From Paenilisteria rustica (GTDB lineage Bacteria > Bacillota > Bacilli > Lactobacillales > Listeriaceae), in assembly GCF_013820765.1 (NCBI RefSeq), contig NZ_JABJVM010000002.1, positions 124,001 through 188,000 of the forward strand: DNA of 64,000 nt, given 5' to 3'. The notes under the pieces were generated by a model. The model saw only the letters and a program-made list of their open reading frames with translations, was not told where the DNA came from and made no database searches. This document shows positions 16,479 through 27,358 of this stretch, piece after piece. Both the position numbers and the translations under genes were made by a program. Each line of letters begins with the position of its first letter. Positions within the stretch are counted from its first letter, which is position 1.

Positions 16479-17516
16479 ATGATTTCAGAATGGAAAAAAA
16501 TAGAGAAGAAGCAATTTGCACCGATTTACCTGATTATCGGGACAGAGGACTATATTATCAACGAGACCAAGAAGAGGCTTGTTGCTGGGATTTTAGATAC
16601 AGAGGACACGGATTTTAATTATGCGAATTTTGATTTGGAAGAAACGGCGATTGAGCAAGTTGTAGAGGAGGCAGAAACGATTCCATTCTTCGGCGACCGT
16701 CGACTCATTATCGCCTCCAATCCAACTTTTTTAACAACAGAGAAAACCAAAAGTAAAATTGAACATCGGACAGTACGTCTAGAAGATTACCTAAACGAGC
16801 CTGTGGACTACTCTATTTTAGTTTTTATAGCGAGAGTAGAGAAATTAGATGAACGAAAAAAACTGACCAAGCTTATAAAGAAACAGGCGACGATAATCGA
16901 TGCAAAGCGTCCAAATGAAGCGGAACTACGGAAATGGTTACAAGGCGTGAGTAATATCAATGAGTTTCAAATGGACAATGCGGCAACAGACAGATTAATA
17001 GAATTAACAGGCGGGCAACTAACAACAGCCATGAATGAATTAGACAAGCTGATGCTCTACAAATTAGAAGAGCGAGCAATCTATACATCGGACGTGGAGA
17101 GCCTTGTAGTGCGCTCATTAGAACAAAATATATTCTTGTTACTAGATAAAATGATAGCTCTAGATATCAGTGGCGCGTTAAGCATTTACTACGATTTACT
17201 TAAACAAAAAGAAGAACCAATCAAAATATTGGCTCTCATCGCGAGTCAGTTCCGTCTACTGACTCAAATTAAATTACTGGAAAAACAAGGATTCAGTCAA
17301 CAACAAGTAGCTCAAAAATTAAAAGTCCATCCATTCCGAGTTAAAGTTGGCGCTAGACAAGCCAAAAGCTTCTCCTACCATGAACTAACGATGACCCTAG
17401 AAAAACTAGCCCAAATGGATTTCGAAATGAAAACAGGCTACGGAGACAAAGCCCAAAAACTAGAATGGTTCCTTTTCTCGCTACAAGATCAAAGAAAAAT
17501 ACAACGAATGAATTAA
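16479..17516 (+). CDS. holA: DNA polymerase III delta subunit
   Basis: 345 residues. The clamp-loader subunit that opens the beta clamp. APIYLIIGTEDYIINETKKRL at the N-terminus is the degenerate nucleotide-binding start of the family; later LIELTGGQLTTAMNELDKLMLY and the C-terminal collar domain (about 215-340) with LIASQFRLLTQIKLL are typical. ATG with AAGGTGAGG upstream. It is the last plus-strand gene before rpsT. Confidence 0.93.
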   Translation: MISEWKKIEKKQFAPIYLIIGTEDYIINETKKRLVAGILDTEDTDFNYANFDLEETAIEQVVEEAETIPFFGDRRLIIASNPTFLTTEKTKSKIEHRTVRLEDYLNEPVDYSILVFIARVEKLDERKKLTKLIKKQATIIDAKRPNEAELRKWLQGVSNINEFQMDNAATDRLIELTGGQLTTAMNELDKLMLYKLEERAIYTSDVESLVVRSLEQNIFLLLDKMIALDISGALSIYYDLLKQKEEPIKILALIASQFRLLTQIKLLEKQGFSQQQVAQKLKVHPFRVKVGARQAKSFSYHELTMTLEKLAQMDFEMKTGYGDKAQKLEWFLFSLQDQRKIQRMN

Positions 17517-17593
17517 ATGAAGCAATTTCATAATTTGAAATGGAGTGCCTCCCGATGAATAGGATGAGGTTTCGACTTGTGAAATTGATTCAT
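17517..17593. repeat. Inverted repeat after holA
   Basis: ATGAAGCAATTTCA (17517-17530) and TGAAATTGATTCAT (17580-17593) are complementary at 13 of 14 positions. A small hairpin, ATTTCA/TGAAAT, is nested at the left arm. No T run follows, so it does not look like a terminator. The remaining sequence to 17800 holds family B copy 2 and no gene. Confidence 0.55.
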
Positions 17594-17709
17594 ACACTCA
17601 TTTATCCTGCTATGATGCCTGAAAGTAGGGAGATGTAGTTTTTCGACGATGCAAGAAGTTAAGCGTAGCCGAGCCAGAGACGGATTACATGCTCGCTTCA
17701 CTCTCGTTC

Positions 17710-17760
17710 ATATTGGGGCTGTAACTCATTTCATTTCGAACAGCTCCAATAATGCGAGCT
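17710..17760 (+). repeat. Family B hairpin repeat, copy 2
   Basis: ATTGGGGCTGT (17712-17722) pairs with ACAGCTCCAAT (17740-17750), an 11-bp stem with one G-T pair, around a 17-base loop AACTCATTTCATTTCGA. Copy 1 at 5623-5672 has nearly the same loop but a different stem sequence that also pairs. It lies between holA and rpsT. Confidence 0.7.
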
Positions 17761-17803
17761 CTTACTGCCAGTTTACTATGCGTAAAATCTATCTAAAAAG
17801 ATA

Positions 17804-17832
17804 CAAAAAAACATCACACGGGGTGTGATGTT
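17804..17832 (-). terminator. Terminator of rpsT
   Basis: On the minus strand AACATCACAC and GTGTGATGTT form a perfect 10-bp stem with a 3-base loop, followed by a run of seven T. Confidence 0.9.
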
Positions 17833-17851
17833 TCTGCGATTAAGAATTGTA

Positions 17852-18115
17852 TTATTTAGCTAATTTTTTAGCTAAGCGAGATTTATTGCGTGCTGCATTG
17901 TTTTTGTGAAGTAGACCTTTGCTTACCGCACTATCCAATTTTTTGCTAGCTGCAACATATAATTCTTGCGCGTTGTCTGCATTGTTTTCTGCAGCTTGTT
18001 CGAATTTTTTAACAGCTGTACGCATTGCAGTACGTTGAGATGTGTTACGGCTATTGCGAGTTTCAGTTGTTTTTACACGTTTGATTGCTGATTTAATATT
18101 TGGCATTTCATTCAC
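17852..18115 (-). CDS. rpsT: 30S ribosomal protein S20
   Basis: 87 residues: [21 protein letters not shown] at the N-terminus, then a Lys/Ala-rich helical bundle ending [18 protein letters not shown]. It binds 16S rRNA early in 30S assembly. CGGAGGTGAATGAA precedes the ATG. Transcribed opposite to holA and lepA, as in many Bacillales. Confidence 0.97.
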   Translation of the reverse strand: MNEMPNIKSAIKRVKTTETRNSRNTSQRTAMRTAVKKFEQAAENNADNAQELYVAASKKLDSAVSKGLLHKNNAARNKSRLAKKLAK

Positions 18116-18350
18116 CTCCGCCCAAAATTATGAGGTAGTATCTTTTATATATACCATACCCTTCAAAATTACACTAGAACAAATGTTATTATACCTAAAC
18201 ACAGCGGATATTGCAATATTACTTTACTAATTTATTTATTTTTTCACGAAAAAAGTCGGAAGTGATTGAAAATAGCGAGCTCTACTGATATAATCTATCT
18301 TAGCTTGCCATCGTTTTAATAAGATGAGTTCGAATTCGGGAGCTGGAGAA

Positions 18351-20174
18351 ATGAAGAAAGAAGAAATGCTAGGAAGACAAAAGAAAATAAGGAATTTTTC
18401 GATAATAGCGCATATTGACCATGGTAAATCAACGCTTGCCGATCGTATCCTCGAAATGACGAATGCATTGACGCATCGTGAAATGAAGGCGCAATTGCTT
18501 GATTCGATGGATTTGGAGCGTGAGCGTGGTATTACTATCAAGCTGAACGCTGTGGAATTATCGTATACTGCCAAAGATGGCGAAACATATATTTTTCACT
18601 TGATTGATACGCCGGGACATGTCGATTTCACGTATGAAGTTTCGCGTAGTTTAGCGGCTTGTGAAGGCGCTATTCTAGTTGTGGATGCGGCGCAAGGTAT
18701 TGAGGCGCAGACGCTTGCCAATGTTTACTTGGCGCTAGATAATGATTTGGAAATTATGCCGGTTATTAATAAAATTGATCTTCCAGCAGCGGAACCGGAG
18801 CGTGTTCGTGCTGAAATTGAGGATGTTATCGGATTGGATGCATCAGATGCGGTACTTGCTTCTGCAAAATCTGGTATTGGGATTGAGGATATTCTAGAAC
18901 AAGTGGTTGCGAAGATTCCTGCGCCAACTGGGGATATCGATGCTCCATTACAAGCGCTTATTTTTGATTCTGTCTTTGATGCATACCGAGGTGTTATTGC
19001 AAACATTCGGATTATGCAAGGATCGGTTAAAGCGGGAGACAAGATTCGAATGATGGCCAATGGTCGTGAATTTGAGGTGACAGAAGTTGGTGTGTTTACG
19101 CCAAAATCGACACCTAGAGATCAGCTTATGGTTGGAGATGTTGGCTATTTAACTGCTGCGATTAAAAATGTGAGTGATACAAGTGTTGGGGATACGATTA
19201 CACTTGCGAATAATCCTGCATCGGAAGCTTTACCTGGATATCGTAAGCTAAATCCAATGGTTTATTGTGGTTTATACCCGATTGATTCGGCGAAATACAA
19301 TGATTTGCGTGATGCACTTGAAAAGCTGGAATTGAATGATTCTGCACTTCAATATGAGGCGGAGACTTCACAGGCTCTTGGTTTTGGTTTCCGTTGTGGG
19401 TTCCTTGGGTTGCTTCATATGGAAATTATTCAGGAACGTATCGAACGGGAATTTAATATTGATTTGATTACGACTGCGCCGAGTGTTATCTATCATGTTA
19501 ATTTGACAGATGGTTCTAAAGTGGTAGTTGATAATCCTGCTGAAATGCCAGAACAAGGTGTTATTGATTCTGTTGAGGAGCCTTATGTGAAAGCGACAAT
19601 TATGGTGCCTAACGATTACGTGGGGGCTGTCATGGAGCTTGCGCAAAATAAACGTGGGAACTTCATGACCATGGAGTATCTAGATGATATTCGTGTGAGT
19701 GTTATTTATGAAATGCCGCTTTCAGAGATTGTCTATGACTTTTTTGATCAGTTGAAATCGGGTACGAAGGGTTATGCTTCGTTTGATTATGAATTAATTG
19801 GTTATCGTGAATCGAAACTTGTGAAGATGGATATCGTGTTAAATAATGAGAAAGTCGATGCCCTTAGCTTTATTGTCCATCGTGATTTCTCTTATGAACG
19901 TGGAAAAATTATCGTAGAAAAACTGAAAGAATTGATTCCAAGACAACAGTTTGAAGTGCCAATCCAAGCTGCAATTAGTACGAAGATTGTCGCGCGTTCA
20001 ACGATTAAAGCGCTTCGGAAAAACGTACTTGCTAAGTGTTATGGTGGGGACGTGTCTCGGAAACGGAAACTTTTAGAGAAGCAAAAAGAAGGTAAGAAAC
20101 GTATGAAGTCCATCGGTTCGGTAGACGTGCCGCAAGAAGCTTTCATGGCAATCTTGAAAATGGATGATAAATAA
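18351..20174 (+). CDS. lepA: Elongation factor 4 (LepA)
   Basis: 607 residues. A ribosome-bound GTPase of the EF-G group. G1 AHIDHGKST, switch region RERGITIK, G3 DTPGHVDF, G4 NKIDLP, followed by domains II and III, and the LepA-specific C-terminus with [17 protein letters not shown]. The ATG at 18351 gives [19 protein letters not shown], matching the family start; the frame extends to 18324 without good signals. Confidence 0.96.
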   Translation: MKKEEMLGRQKKIRNFSIIAHIDHGKSTLADRILEMTNALTHREMKAQLLDSMDLERERGITIKLNAVELSYTAKDGETYIFHLIDTPGHVDFTYEVSRSLAACEGAILVVDAAQGIEAQTLANVYLALDNDLEIMPVINKIDLPAAEPERVRAEIEDVIGLDASDAVLASAKSGIGIEDILEQVVAKIPAPTGDIDAPLQALIFDSVFDAYRGVIANIRIMQGSVKAGDKIRMMANGREFEVTEVGVFTPKSTPRDQLMVGDVGYLTAAIKNVSDTSVGDTITLANNPASEALPGYRKLNPMVYCGLYPIDSAKYNDLRDALEKLELNDSALQYEAETSQALGFGFRCGFLGLLHMEIIQERIEREFNIDLITTAPSVIYHVNLTDGSKVVVDNPAEMPEQGVIDSVEEPYVKATIMVPNDYVGAVMELAQNKRGNFMTMEYLDDIRVSVIYEMPLSEIVYDFFDQLKSGTKGYASFDYELIGYRESKLVKMDIVLNNEKVDALSFIVHRDFSYERGKIIVEKLKELIPRQQFEVPIQAAISTKIVARSTIKALRKNVLAKCYGGDVSRKRKLLEKQKEGKKRMKSIGSVDVPQEAFMAILKMDDK

Positions 20175-20260
20175 AGAATTGGTGGGAAAAGCGACTTTAT
20201 CTTGTTGATTGTGGACAGGAGAAGCTCGCTTTTTCTCCTTAAGGAAATGAGTGTATAAGA

Positions 20261-21388
20261 ATGACTGCGATATATATTCACATCCCGTTTTGCGAACATA
20301 TTTGCTACTACTGTGATTTTAATAAAGTGTTTCTGGAAGGGCAGCCAGTCGATGAGTATGTAGATTTGCTTATCAAAGAAATGGAAATGGTAACGGCGAA
20401 GCATACAATGGAGCCGGTGGAGACTGTTTTTGTTGGTGGTGGAACGCCGACGACATTGACGGAAGCCCAGTTGGCAAAGTTGTGTTCAGCAGTTCAGCAT
20501 CTTTTTCCGATCGCGGAGAATGCTGAATTTAGTTTTGAGGCCAATCCTGGTGACTTGTCGCTGAGCAAGTTGCAAGTGATGAAAGATCATGGGGTGAATC
20601 GTTTGAGCATGGGAGTCCAGAGCTTTAACAACGAATTGTTGAAGAAAATTGGTCGGATACATACGGTGGATGATGTGTATCAATCGGTGAATAATGCGAA
20701 ACAGGTTGGATTTGAGAATGTGAGCATCGATTTAATTTTCAGTTTACCGGGTCAGACGGAAGCGGATTTTGAGGATACATTGACGAAAGCTTTGGATCTG
20801 GATTTACCACATTACTCTGCGTATTCGCTTATCATTGAGCCGAAGACAATTTTCTACAATTTAATGCAAAAAGGGAAGTTGTTGCTTCCTGGTGAAGATG
20901 CTGAGGCTAATATGTATGAGAAACTAATGACGACAATGGAGCAACATGGGCGTAAACAATATGAAATTAGTAATTTCGCTAAGCCTGGTTTTGAAAGTAG
21001 GCATAATATCGTTTATTGGAGTAATGAGCATTATTTTGGCTTTGGTGCGGGGGCTCATGGGTATGTCGGCGAGACGCGATATGCGAATTATGGTCCGTTA
21101 AAAAAATATATGCAACCGCTCGAAAAGAACGAATTACCAACTTTCCAACAAAAAGAGCTGACATTGAAAGAAAAGATGGAAGAAGAAATGTTTCTCGGAT
21201 TGCGAAAAGTAGCGGGTGTCGATAAGGCGCATTTTCAAGCTAAATTTGGTCAGCCGCTCGATACGACATTTGCGCGTGCGATTGATAAGACGGTTGAAAA
21301 AGGCTGGTTAGAATCTACGCCAGAAAGTGTTCGACTCACGCGGCGTGGGCGCTTCCTAGGGAATAATGTTTTCCAAGAATTTTTATAG
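20261..21388 (+). CDS. hemW: Heme chaperone HemW (radical SAM, HemN-like)
   Basis: 375 residues. The radical SAM motif CEHICYYC (CxxxCxxC) is at about residues 10-17, followed by GGGTPTTL, the SMGVQSF segment, and a C-terminal HemN domain with EEEMFLGLRKVAGVD. At this length, and lacking the N-terminal extension of true coproporphyrinogen oxidases, it fits HemW, a protein that binds and transfers heme, rather than HemN. The gap after lepA contains a GGAAAAGCGA/TCGCTTTTTC pairing that may be a weak terminator. Confidence 0.9.
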   Translation: MTAIYIHIPFCEHICYYCDFNKVFLEGQPVDEYVDLLIKEMEMVTAKHTMEPVETVFVGGGTPTTLTEAQLAKLCSAVQHLFPIAENAEFSFEANPGDLSLSKLQVMKDHGVNRLSMGVQSFNNELLKKIGRIHTVDDVYQSVNNAKQVGFENVSIDLIFSLPGQTEADFEDTLTKALDLDLPHYSAYSLIIEPKTIFYNLMQKGKLLLPGEDAEANMYEKLMTTMEQHGRKQYEISNFAKPGFESRHNIVYWSNEHYFGFGAGAHGYVGETRYANYGPLKKYMQPLEKNELPTFQQKELTLKEKMEEEMFLGLRKVAGVDKAHFQAKFGQPLDTTFARAIDKTVEKGWLESTPESVRLTRRGRFLGNNVFQEFL

Positions 21389-21391
21389 AAG

Positions 21392-21441
21392 CACTGGATT
21401 TCGGCTAATTACTACTTTAGTCTGAAATCGAGTGTTTTTTG
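21392..21441 (+). terminator. Terminator after hemW
   Basis: CACTGGATTTCGG (21392-21404) pairs with CTGAAATCGAGTG (21422-21434), with two mismatches, and a T run follows. The hrcA promoter begins at the next base. Confidence 0.8.
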
Positions 21442-21470
21442 TTGACAGTAGACGGTCATAGTGGTAAATT
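21442..21470 (+). promoter_or_regulatory. Promoter of the hrcA operon
   Basis: TTGACA (21442-21447) and TAAATT (21465-21470) are 17 bases apart. A second -10-like TATAAT at 21471-21476 is also present. It is directly upstream of the CIRCE operator. Confidence 0.65.
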
Positions 21471-21481
21471 TATAATTGTAT

Positions 21482-21508
21482 TTAGCACTTAAACCTATCG
21501 AGTGCTAA
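21482..21508 (+). promoter_or_regulatory. CIRCE operator
   Basis: TTAGCACTT-N9-GAGTGCTAA. The consensus is TTAGCACTC-N9-GAGTGCTAA, so there is one mismatch in the left arm. It lies between the promoter and the hrcA start and is the HrcA binding site for heat-shock control of this operon. Confidence 0.95.
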
Positions 21509-21523
21509 AAAGAGGTGATAGAT

Positions 21524-22561
21524 ATGTTAACCGAGAGGCAATTGCTAATCTTTCGTGCCATTATCGACCATTTCATTGAGACTGTGCAACCAGTTGGATC
21601 TAAGAATTTGCTGAAGGAGAACAACTTGCCATTTAGTTCAGCGACGATCCGCAATGAGATGAGTGTTCTGGAAGAGTACGGATTTATTGAAAAAACGCAT
21701 TCTTCATCAGGACGCATTCCTTCTGAGAAAGGTTATCGTTTCTACGTGGATTATTTACTCGAACCGCAGAAATTGAAGAAGCAGGATATTATGTCCATTC
21801 AGTCGCTTTTTTCGGAGACGTACTTTGAAATGGAGCAGCTTATTCAAAAGTCAGCGCTCATGTTGTCGGATTTGACGAATTATACATCGATTTTACTTGG
21901 TCCGGCTTCCAAACAGAACCGGTTAAGTGGTTTCCGTTTTGTGCCAATTAACAGGAATCAGGCGATGTTGATTCTGATTACGGATCAAGGTCACATTGAT
22001 AATCATGTGGTGACGATTCCGGAAACGATGACGCCGAGTGATATGGAGCGGGTTGTCAATATTCTAAATGAGCGCTTGGTTGGTCTTCCGATTGATCAGA
22101 TGAATTCGATGATTCCGGCAGAAGTGTCCGATCTACTACGAAGCAATGTGGTAAATCACGAATTAATGCTTTCGATTTTGAAGGATTCGTTCCAACAAGT
22201 TAGTAAGGAAAAAGTGTATTTTGGTGGCAAAACGAACATTTTGAATCAGCCGGAATTCCACGATTTTGCCAAAGTTCGCGAGTTGCTGCGGTTGATGGAT
22301 CAGGAAAAGGATGTTTATCAGCTCTTTTCTGATATACCTCAAGGCCTTCATGTTAAGATTGGTACGGAGATTAATAACCATTTGATGGATGATTGTAGTA
22401 TTATTACTGCGACGTACAGCATTGCCAATGAGCATGTGGGGGGCATTGTCCTCCTTGGCCCGACACGGATGGAATACGACCGCATGATGGGCTTGGTTGA
22501 TCTAGTAAGTCGGGATTTAACAACTGTATTAACAAGGCTTTATCATGATAATCAAAAATAG
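21524..22561 (+). CDS. hrcA: Heat-inducible transcription repressor HrcA
   Basis: 345 residues. An N-terminal winged helix (about residues 1-80, [20 protein letters not shown] and [18 protein letters not shown]) is followed by the GAF-like and dimerisation domains of HrcA; the C-terminal [20 protein letters not shown] is diagnostic. It represses this operon through CIRCE, with GroE as the usual sensor partner. ATG at 21524 follows AGAGGTG; the GTG at 21515 is within that site. Confidence 0.96.
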   Translation: MLTERQLLIFRAIIDHFIETVQPVGSKNLLKENNLPFSSATIRNEMSVLEEYGFIEKTHSSSGRIPSEKGYRFYVDYLLEPQKLKKQDIMSIQSLFSETYFEMEQLIQKSALMLSDLTNYTSILLGPASKQNRLSGFRFVPINRNQAMLILITDQGHIDNHVVTIPETMTPSDMERVVNILNERLVGLPIDQMNSMIPAEVSDLLRSNVVNHELMLSILKDSFQQVSKEKVYFGGKTNILNQPEFHDFAKVRELLRLMDQEKDVYQLFSDIPQGLHVKIGTEINNHLMDDCSIITATYSIANEHVGGIVLLGPTRMEYDRMMGLVDLVSRDLTTVLTRLYHDNQK

Positions 22562-22575
22562 AAGAGGTGACAAAC

Positions 22576-23157
22576 GTGTCTGAACAAAAAAATAAAAAAG
22601 AAAAAGTAGAGCAAGAGATTGAAAAAGAAGCGGCGGAAGATTTGAACGTCGTGGAAGAAGAGATGGAAGCTCACAATGAAGAAGTAGAAAAAGAATTAAC
22701 AGAAAATGAGAAGCGTTTGCTTGAGTTAGAAGAAAAATTAGCATCATCTGAGGATCGTTACTTGCGTTTGCAGGCCGATTTTGAGAATGTGAAGAAACGC
22801 AATATCGCAGAGCGTTCAGCGAATCAGAAATATCGTTCGCAATCGATTGCGGAGGAACTTTTGCCAGCGCTGGATGGTTTCCAAAAAGCACTTGACACGC
22901 AAAGCGACTCGGAACAAATGGAAGCACTTTTGACGGGCATGAAAATGGTCTATGGTCAAATTATGACGGCGCTCGAAAAGGAAGGTGTGGAAGAAATTCC
23001 GGCACTCGGCGAGCAATTCGATCCGAACTTCCACCAAGCGGTTATGCAAGATAGTGACGATTCAAAAGAAAGCAATGAAATCACGATGGAATTGCAAAAA
23101 GGATACAAGTTGAAAGACCGCGTTATCCGTCCATCGATGGTAAAAGTAAACCAATAA
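22576..23157 (+). CDS. grpE: Nucleotide exchange factor GrpE
   Basis: 193 residues. A charged N-terminal coiled coil (about 1-90) precedes the conserved [13 protein letters not shown] and the C-terminal beta domain with [11 protein letters not shown] and [16 protein letters not shown]. It releases ADP from DnaK. GTG at 22576 follows GAAGAGGTGACAAAC with good spacing; a GTG at 22567 lies within the ribosome-binding site. Confidence 0.95.
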   Translation: MSEQKNKKEKVEQEIEKEAAEDLNVVEEEMEAHNEEVEKELTENEKRLLELEEKLASSEDRYLRLQADFENVKKRNIAERSANQKYRSQSIAEELLPALDGFQKALDTQSDSEQMEALLTGMKMVYGQIMTALEKEGVEEIPALGEQFDPNFHQAVMQDSDDSKESNEITMELQKGYKLKDRVIRPSMVKVNQ

Positions 23158-23211
23158 AACAAGAATCCGGTTGCGAGAATGTGATCGGTAACAATAGGAG
23201 GAAATAAAATT

Positions 23212-25053
23212 ATGAGTAAAATTATCGGTATTGACTTAGGAACTACAAACTCTGCAGTGGCAGTATTAGAAGGCGGAGAGGCAAAAATTATTCCAAATCC
23301 AGAGGGCGCGCGCACAACACCATCTGTTGTCGGCTTCAAAAACGGCGAACGTCAAGTTGGGGAAGTTGCGAAACGTGCAGCAATCACAAACCCAAATACG
23401 GTGGCATCTATCAAACGCCACATGGGTACAGATTACAAAGAAACAGTGGAAGATAAAGACTATTCACCACAAGAAATCAGCGCGATCATTTTGCAATACT
23501 TAAAAGGTTACGCAGAAGATTATCTTGGTGAAAAAGTTGATAAAGCGGTTATTACAGTACCTGCTTATTTCAATGATGCGCAACGTCAAGCAACAAAAGA
23601 CGCTGGTAAAATCGCAGGACTTGAAGTAGAACGTATCATCAATGAGCCTACTGCAGCAGCACTTGCTTACGGTATGGACAAAATTGACAAAGACCAAACA
23701 ATCCTCGTTTTTGACTTAGGTGGCGGTACTTTTGACGTATCTATTCTAGAACTTGGTGATGGCGTATTCGAAGTTCACTCAACAGCCGGCGATAACTTGC
23801 TAGGTGGGGATGACTTTGACCAAAAAATTATTGATTTCCTAGTTGCTGAATTCAAACGCGACAACGGAATTGACCTTTCTAAAGATAAAATGGCGTTACA
23901 ACGTTTGAAAGACGTTGCTGAAAAAGCGAAAAAAGATCTTTCTGGTGTGACTAGCACGCAAATTTCCCTACCATTTATCACAGCTGGAGAAGCTGGCCCA
24001 CTTCACTTAGAAGTAACGCTTACTCGTGCTAAATTTGATGAATTGACACACGATTTAGTAGATCGCACAATTGCTCCAACTCGTCAAGCGTTGAAAGATG
24101 CGGGACTATCGGCTAAAGATATCGACGAAGTTATCTTAGTTGGTGGATCAACTCGTATTCCAGCAGTTCAAGAAGCAATCAAAAAAGAATTAGGAAAAGA
24201 GCCGCATAAAGGTGTAAACCCGGATGAAGTTGTAGCGATGGGTGCTGCGATTCAAGGTGGCGTAATCACTGGTGACGTGAAAGACGTTGTACTTCTAGAC
24301 GTAACACCACTTTCTCTAGGAATTGAAACAATGGGTGGCGTAATGACTCCACTTATCGAACGTAATACAACAATTCCAACGTCGAAATCACAAACATTCT
24401 CGACAGCGGCTGACAATCAACCAGCAGTAGATATTCACGTATTGCAAGGCGAGCGTCCAATGTCGAAAGATAACAAAACGCTTGGTCGTTTCCAATTAAC
24501 AGATTTACCACCAGCACCACGTGGCATTCCGCAAATCGAAGTTTCTTTTGATATCGATAAAAATGGTATTGTAACGGTTCGCGCGAAAGATCTTGGAACT
24601 GGTAAAGAACAAAACATCGTAATCAAATCTTCTTCAGGCTTAACAGACGAAGAGATTGAAAAAATGGTGAAAGATGCTGAATTGAATGCAGAAGAAGATA
24701 AGAAAAACAAAGAAAACGCAGAACTTCGCAACAATGCTGATCAATTAGTGTTCACTGTTGATAAAACATTAAAAGAACTAGAAGGCAAAGTGGACGAAGA
24801 AGAAGTGAAAAAAGCAGAAGCGGCTCGCGATGAGTTATCAGAAGCGCTCAAAGGTGAAGATTTTGACGTAATTAAAGAAAAAACAGACGCGTTAAATGAA
24901 ATTGTTCAGGCTCTTTCCGTGAAATTGTACGAGCAAGCAGCGGCAGAACAACAAGCAGCGCAAGGTGAAAATCCTGAAGGCGGCGCAGCGAATGATGATG
25001 TTGTAGACGCTGAGTTTGAAGAAGTAAACGACGACGATCAAGAGAAAAAATAA
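23212..25053 (+). CDS. dnaK: Chaperone DnaK (Hsp70)
   Basis: 613 residues. The ATPase domain begins [15 protein letters not shown] and holds [14 protein letters not shown] and [11 protein letters not shown]. The linker [18 protein letters not shown] leads into the substrate-binding domain, and the C-terminal tail ends in the acidic [15 protein letters not shown]. It lacks the insert of proteobacterial DnaK, as expected for a Gram-positive. GGAGG precedes the ATG. It works with DnaJ and GrpE encoded alongside. Confidence 0.98.
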   Translation: MSKIIGIDLGTTNSAVAVLEGGEAKIIPNPEGARTTPSVVGFKNGERQVGEVAKRAAITNPNTVASIKRHMGTDYKETVEDKDYSPQEISAIILQYLKGYAEDYLGEKVDKAVITVPAYFNDAQRQATKDAGKIAGLEVERIINEPTAAALAYGMDKIDKDQTILVFDLGGGTFDVSILELGDGVFEVHSTAGDNLLGGDDFDQKIIDFLVAEFKRDNGIDLSKDKMALQRLKDVAEKAKKDLSGVTSTQISLPFITAGEAGPLHLEVTLTRAKFDELTHDLVDRTIAPTRQALKDAGLSAKDIDEVILVGGSTRIPAVQEAIKKELGKEPHKGVNPDEVVAMGAAIQGGVITGDVKDVVLLDVTPLSLGIETMGGVMTPLIERNTTIPTSKSQTFSTAADNQPAVDIHVLQGERPMSKDNKTLGRFQLTDLPPAPRGIPQIEVSFDIDKNGIVTVRAKDLGTGKEQNIVIKSSSGLTDEEIEKMVKDAELNAEEDKKNKENAELRNNADQLVFTVDKTLKELEGKVDEEEVKKAEAARDELSEALKGEDFDVIKEKTDALNEIVQALSVKLYEQAAAEQQAAQGENPEGGAANDDVVDAEFEEVNDDDQEKK

Positions 25054-25067
25054 GAATGGATGCGGGA

Positions 25068-25118
25068 AAAGAGTCAAAGTCTAACTGGCTTTGGCTTTTT
25101 CTCGGTTTTTGAGAGAAA
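25068..25118 (+). terminator. Possible attenuating hairpin between dnaK and dnaJ
   Basis: GGAAAAGAGTCAAAG can pair with CTTTGGCTTTTTCTC with several wobble or unpaired positions, followed by GGTTTTTG. It may reduce read-through into dnaJ. A -10-like TACAAT at about 25150 suggests a separate dnaJ start, but no good -35 is seen. Confidence 0.35.
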
Positions 25119-25196
25119 TCATTGTTTTACTTCGCTAAAACATGTGTTACAATACGTTAAGAGAAATACGAGAGAACAAGGAGTGAGACGCAAAAA

Positions 25197-26336
25197 ATGG
25201 CAAAACGTGATTATTATGAAGTGCTTGGCGTTTCCAAAGGCGCCTCGGCTGATGAGATAAAAAAAGCATATCGCAAATTATCGAAGCAATTTCATCCTGA
25301 TATCAATAAAGATGCTGGCGCTGATGAGAAATTCAAAGAAATATCCGAAGCATACGAAATTCTAAGCGATGAATCGAAACGCGCGCAATATGACCAATAC
25401 GGACATGTCGATCCAAACCAAGGATTTGGCGGTGGTGGTTCATACGGAGGCGGCGGTTTTGGTGGCCAGGGTTTCGGTGGATTTGAAGATATTTTTGATA
25501 CGTTCTTTGGTGGAGGCGGTTCGGCTCGTCAAGATCCAAATGCTCCGCGTCAAGGTAGTGATTTGCAATACAGAATGCAGTTGAAATTCAAGGAAGCTAT
25601 TTTTGGTAAGGATGCTGAAATTGAAATCCCGCGTGAAGAAAGTTGTGATACGTGTGATGGAAGTGGCGCGAAACCAGGAACGCATCCTGAAAAATGTTCG
25701 CATTGTGGTGGTAAAGGTTCGATGAATGTCGAGCAAAATACGCCATTCGGCCGAATTGTTAACAAACGTACGTGTCAATACTGTAACGGTACTGGAAAAG
25801 AAATCAAGGAAAAATGTGACACGTGTCATGGGTCAGGTCGCGTCACAAAAACGAAGAAAATCAAGCTAAAAGTACCTGCTGGTGTCGATGATGGTCAACA
25901 AATGCGGGTTGCTGGTGAAGGTGAAGGCGGCGTGAACGGTGGACCAAACGGCGATCTATATGTTGTATTCTCCGTTGCGCATGATGAATTCTTTGAGCGT
26001 GAAGGCACCGATATTTATGTCGAAGTTCCGCTAACATTCGTTCAGGCCGCGCTTGGCGATGAGATTGACGTTCCGACAGTCCACGGCAAAATTCGCTTAA
26101 AAATCCCTGCCGGTACGCAAACTGGCACGACTTTCCGTTTACGCAACAAAGGTGTTCCGCATCTTCGTGGCAACGGAACAGGAGATCAGCATGTTATCGT
26201 AAAAATCATCGTTCCGAAAAAACTGGACGAGAAACAAAAAGACATTCTGCGTGAATTCGCGACAACAACTGGTGATAAAGTAGATGAGAATAGTGAAGGT
26301 TTCTTTGATAAAATGAAACGCGCGTTTAAAGGATAA
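25197..26336 (+). CDS. dnaJ: Chaperone DnaJ (Hsp40)
   Basis: 379 residues. The J domain (about 4-70) has the HPD motif in [11 protein letters not shown] Gly/Phe-rich linker (about 75-115) follows, then a zinc-binding domain with four CxxCxGxG units ([32 protein letters not shown]), then the C-terminal peptide-binding domains. It stimulates DnaK ATPase. AAGGAGTGAG lies upstream of ATG. Confidence 0.98.
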   Translation: MAKRDYYEVLGVSKGASADEIKKAYRKLSKQFHPDINKDAGADEKFKEISEAYEILSDESKRAQYDQYGHVDPNQGFGGGGSYGGGGFGGQGFGGFEDIFDTFFGGGGSARQDPNAPRQGSDLQYRMQLKFKEAIFGKDAEIEIPREESCDTCDGSGAKPGTHPEKCSHCGGKGSMNVEQNTPFGRIVNKRTCQYCNGTGKEIKEKCDTCHGSGRVTKTKKIKLKVPAGVDDGQQMRVAGEGEGGVNGGPNGDLYVVFSVAHDEFFEREGTDIYVEVPLTFVQAALGDEIDVPTVHGKIRLKIPAGTQTGTTFRLRNKGVPHLRGNGTGDQHVIVKIIVPKKLDEKQKDILREFATTTGDKVDENSEGFFDKMKRAFKG

Positions 26337-26344
26337 TAAAATAG

Positions 26345-26390
26345 GAAGAGGCTCAGGAATTGTATTTTTAGACATACTGAGCCTTCTTTA
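26345..26390 (+). terminator. Terminator after dnaJ
   Basis: GAAGAGGCTCAG (26345-26356) pairs with CTGAGCCTTC (26377-26386), with one bulge, followed by TTTA. It separates the heat-shock genes from prmA. Confidence 0.75.
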
Positions 26391-26411
26391 TTGAGAAATG
26401 AGGCGGAAAAA

Positions 26412-27353
26412 ATGAAATGGTCAGAGATTGAGATTCATTCTATAAATGAGGCAGTAGAGCCAATTACATATGCCCTGAACGATTCAGGAGCAAGCGGTGT
26501 TTCGATTGAGGATTCTGCTGATTTAACGCGCGAACATGAAGATCGTTTTGGTGAAATTTATGATTTGCAGGCAGCGGATTATCCAGCAGAAGGTGTGATT
26601 ATTAAGGCGTACTTCTTAACGACGGATGATTTTTTGAAAATGGTTCCGGAGATTGAGGCGCGGATTCGTGGTTTGGTGCAGTTCGATATTCCGCTTGGTG
26701 ATTTAACTTTTCAGGTCAATGAGGTGAATGATGAGGAATGGGCGACGGCTTGGAAAAAATATTATCATCCGGTTAAAATCACGGATCGGATTACAGTCGT
26801 TCCAACATGGGAGGACTATACGCCAGAAAACGAGGATGAAATGATTATCGAGCTGGATCCTGGTATGGCATTCGGAACGGGGACGCACCCAACGACACAA
26901 TTGTGTGTACAGGCGCTTGAAAAAATCGTGAAACCTGGCGACGAAGTCATCGATGTTGGAACTGGCTCTGGTGTGCTCAGTATTGCAAGTGCGAAACTCG
27001 GGGCGAAAAGTGTCTTGGCAACGGATTTGGATGAAGTAGCGGTTCGTGCTGCTCGTGAGAATATCGCGCAAAACCATTGTGAGGACGTCGTGACGATTCA
27101 GCAGAATGATTTATTAAAAGGCATCGATCAAAAAGCGGATGTCATTGTAGCAAACATTTTAGCGGAGGTTATCCTGATGTTTCCAAAAGATGTGCATGCG
27201 GCGTTAAAACCAAATGGTATTTTCATCGCGTCGGGAATTATTGAACCGAAGCGAGAAATCGTGAAAGAAGCGCTGATTGAAGCTGGTTTGACGGTATATC
27301 ACATCGAACAAATAACGGATTGGGTAGCTATTTACGCCAAGCGAGGTGAATAA
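26412..27353 (+). CDS. prmA: Ribosomal protein L11 methyltransferase
   Basis: 313 residues. It trimethylates ribosomal protein L11. The SAM motif is [20 protein letters not shown], followed by [12 protein letters not shown] and the N6-type VANILAEV; the substrate-recognition N-terminus includes [14 protein letters not shown] and [18 protein letters not shown] at 26412 follows GAGGCGG; the TTG at 26391 lies before it. Linkage to dnaJ and rsmE is conserved in Firmicutes. Confidence 0.95.
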   Translation: MKWSEIEIHSINEAVEPITYALNDSGASGVSIEDSADLTREHEDRFGEIYDLQAADYPAEGVIIKAYFLTTDDFLKMVPEIEARIRGLVQFDIPLGDLTFQVNEVNDEEWATAWKKYYHPVKITDRITVVPTWEDYTPENEDEMIIELDPGMAFGTGTHPTTQLCVQALEKIVKPGDEVIDVGTGSGVLSIASAKLGAKSVLATDLDEVAVRAARENIAQNHCEDVVTIQQNDLLKGIDQKADVIVANILAEVILMFPKDVHAALKPNGIFIASGIIEPKREIVKEALIEAGLTVYHIEQITDWVAIYAKRGE

Positions 27354-27358
27354 GAAGG

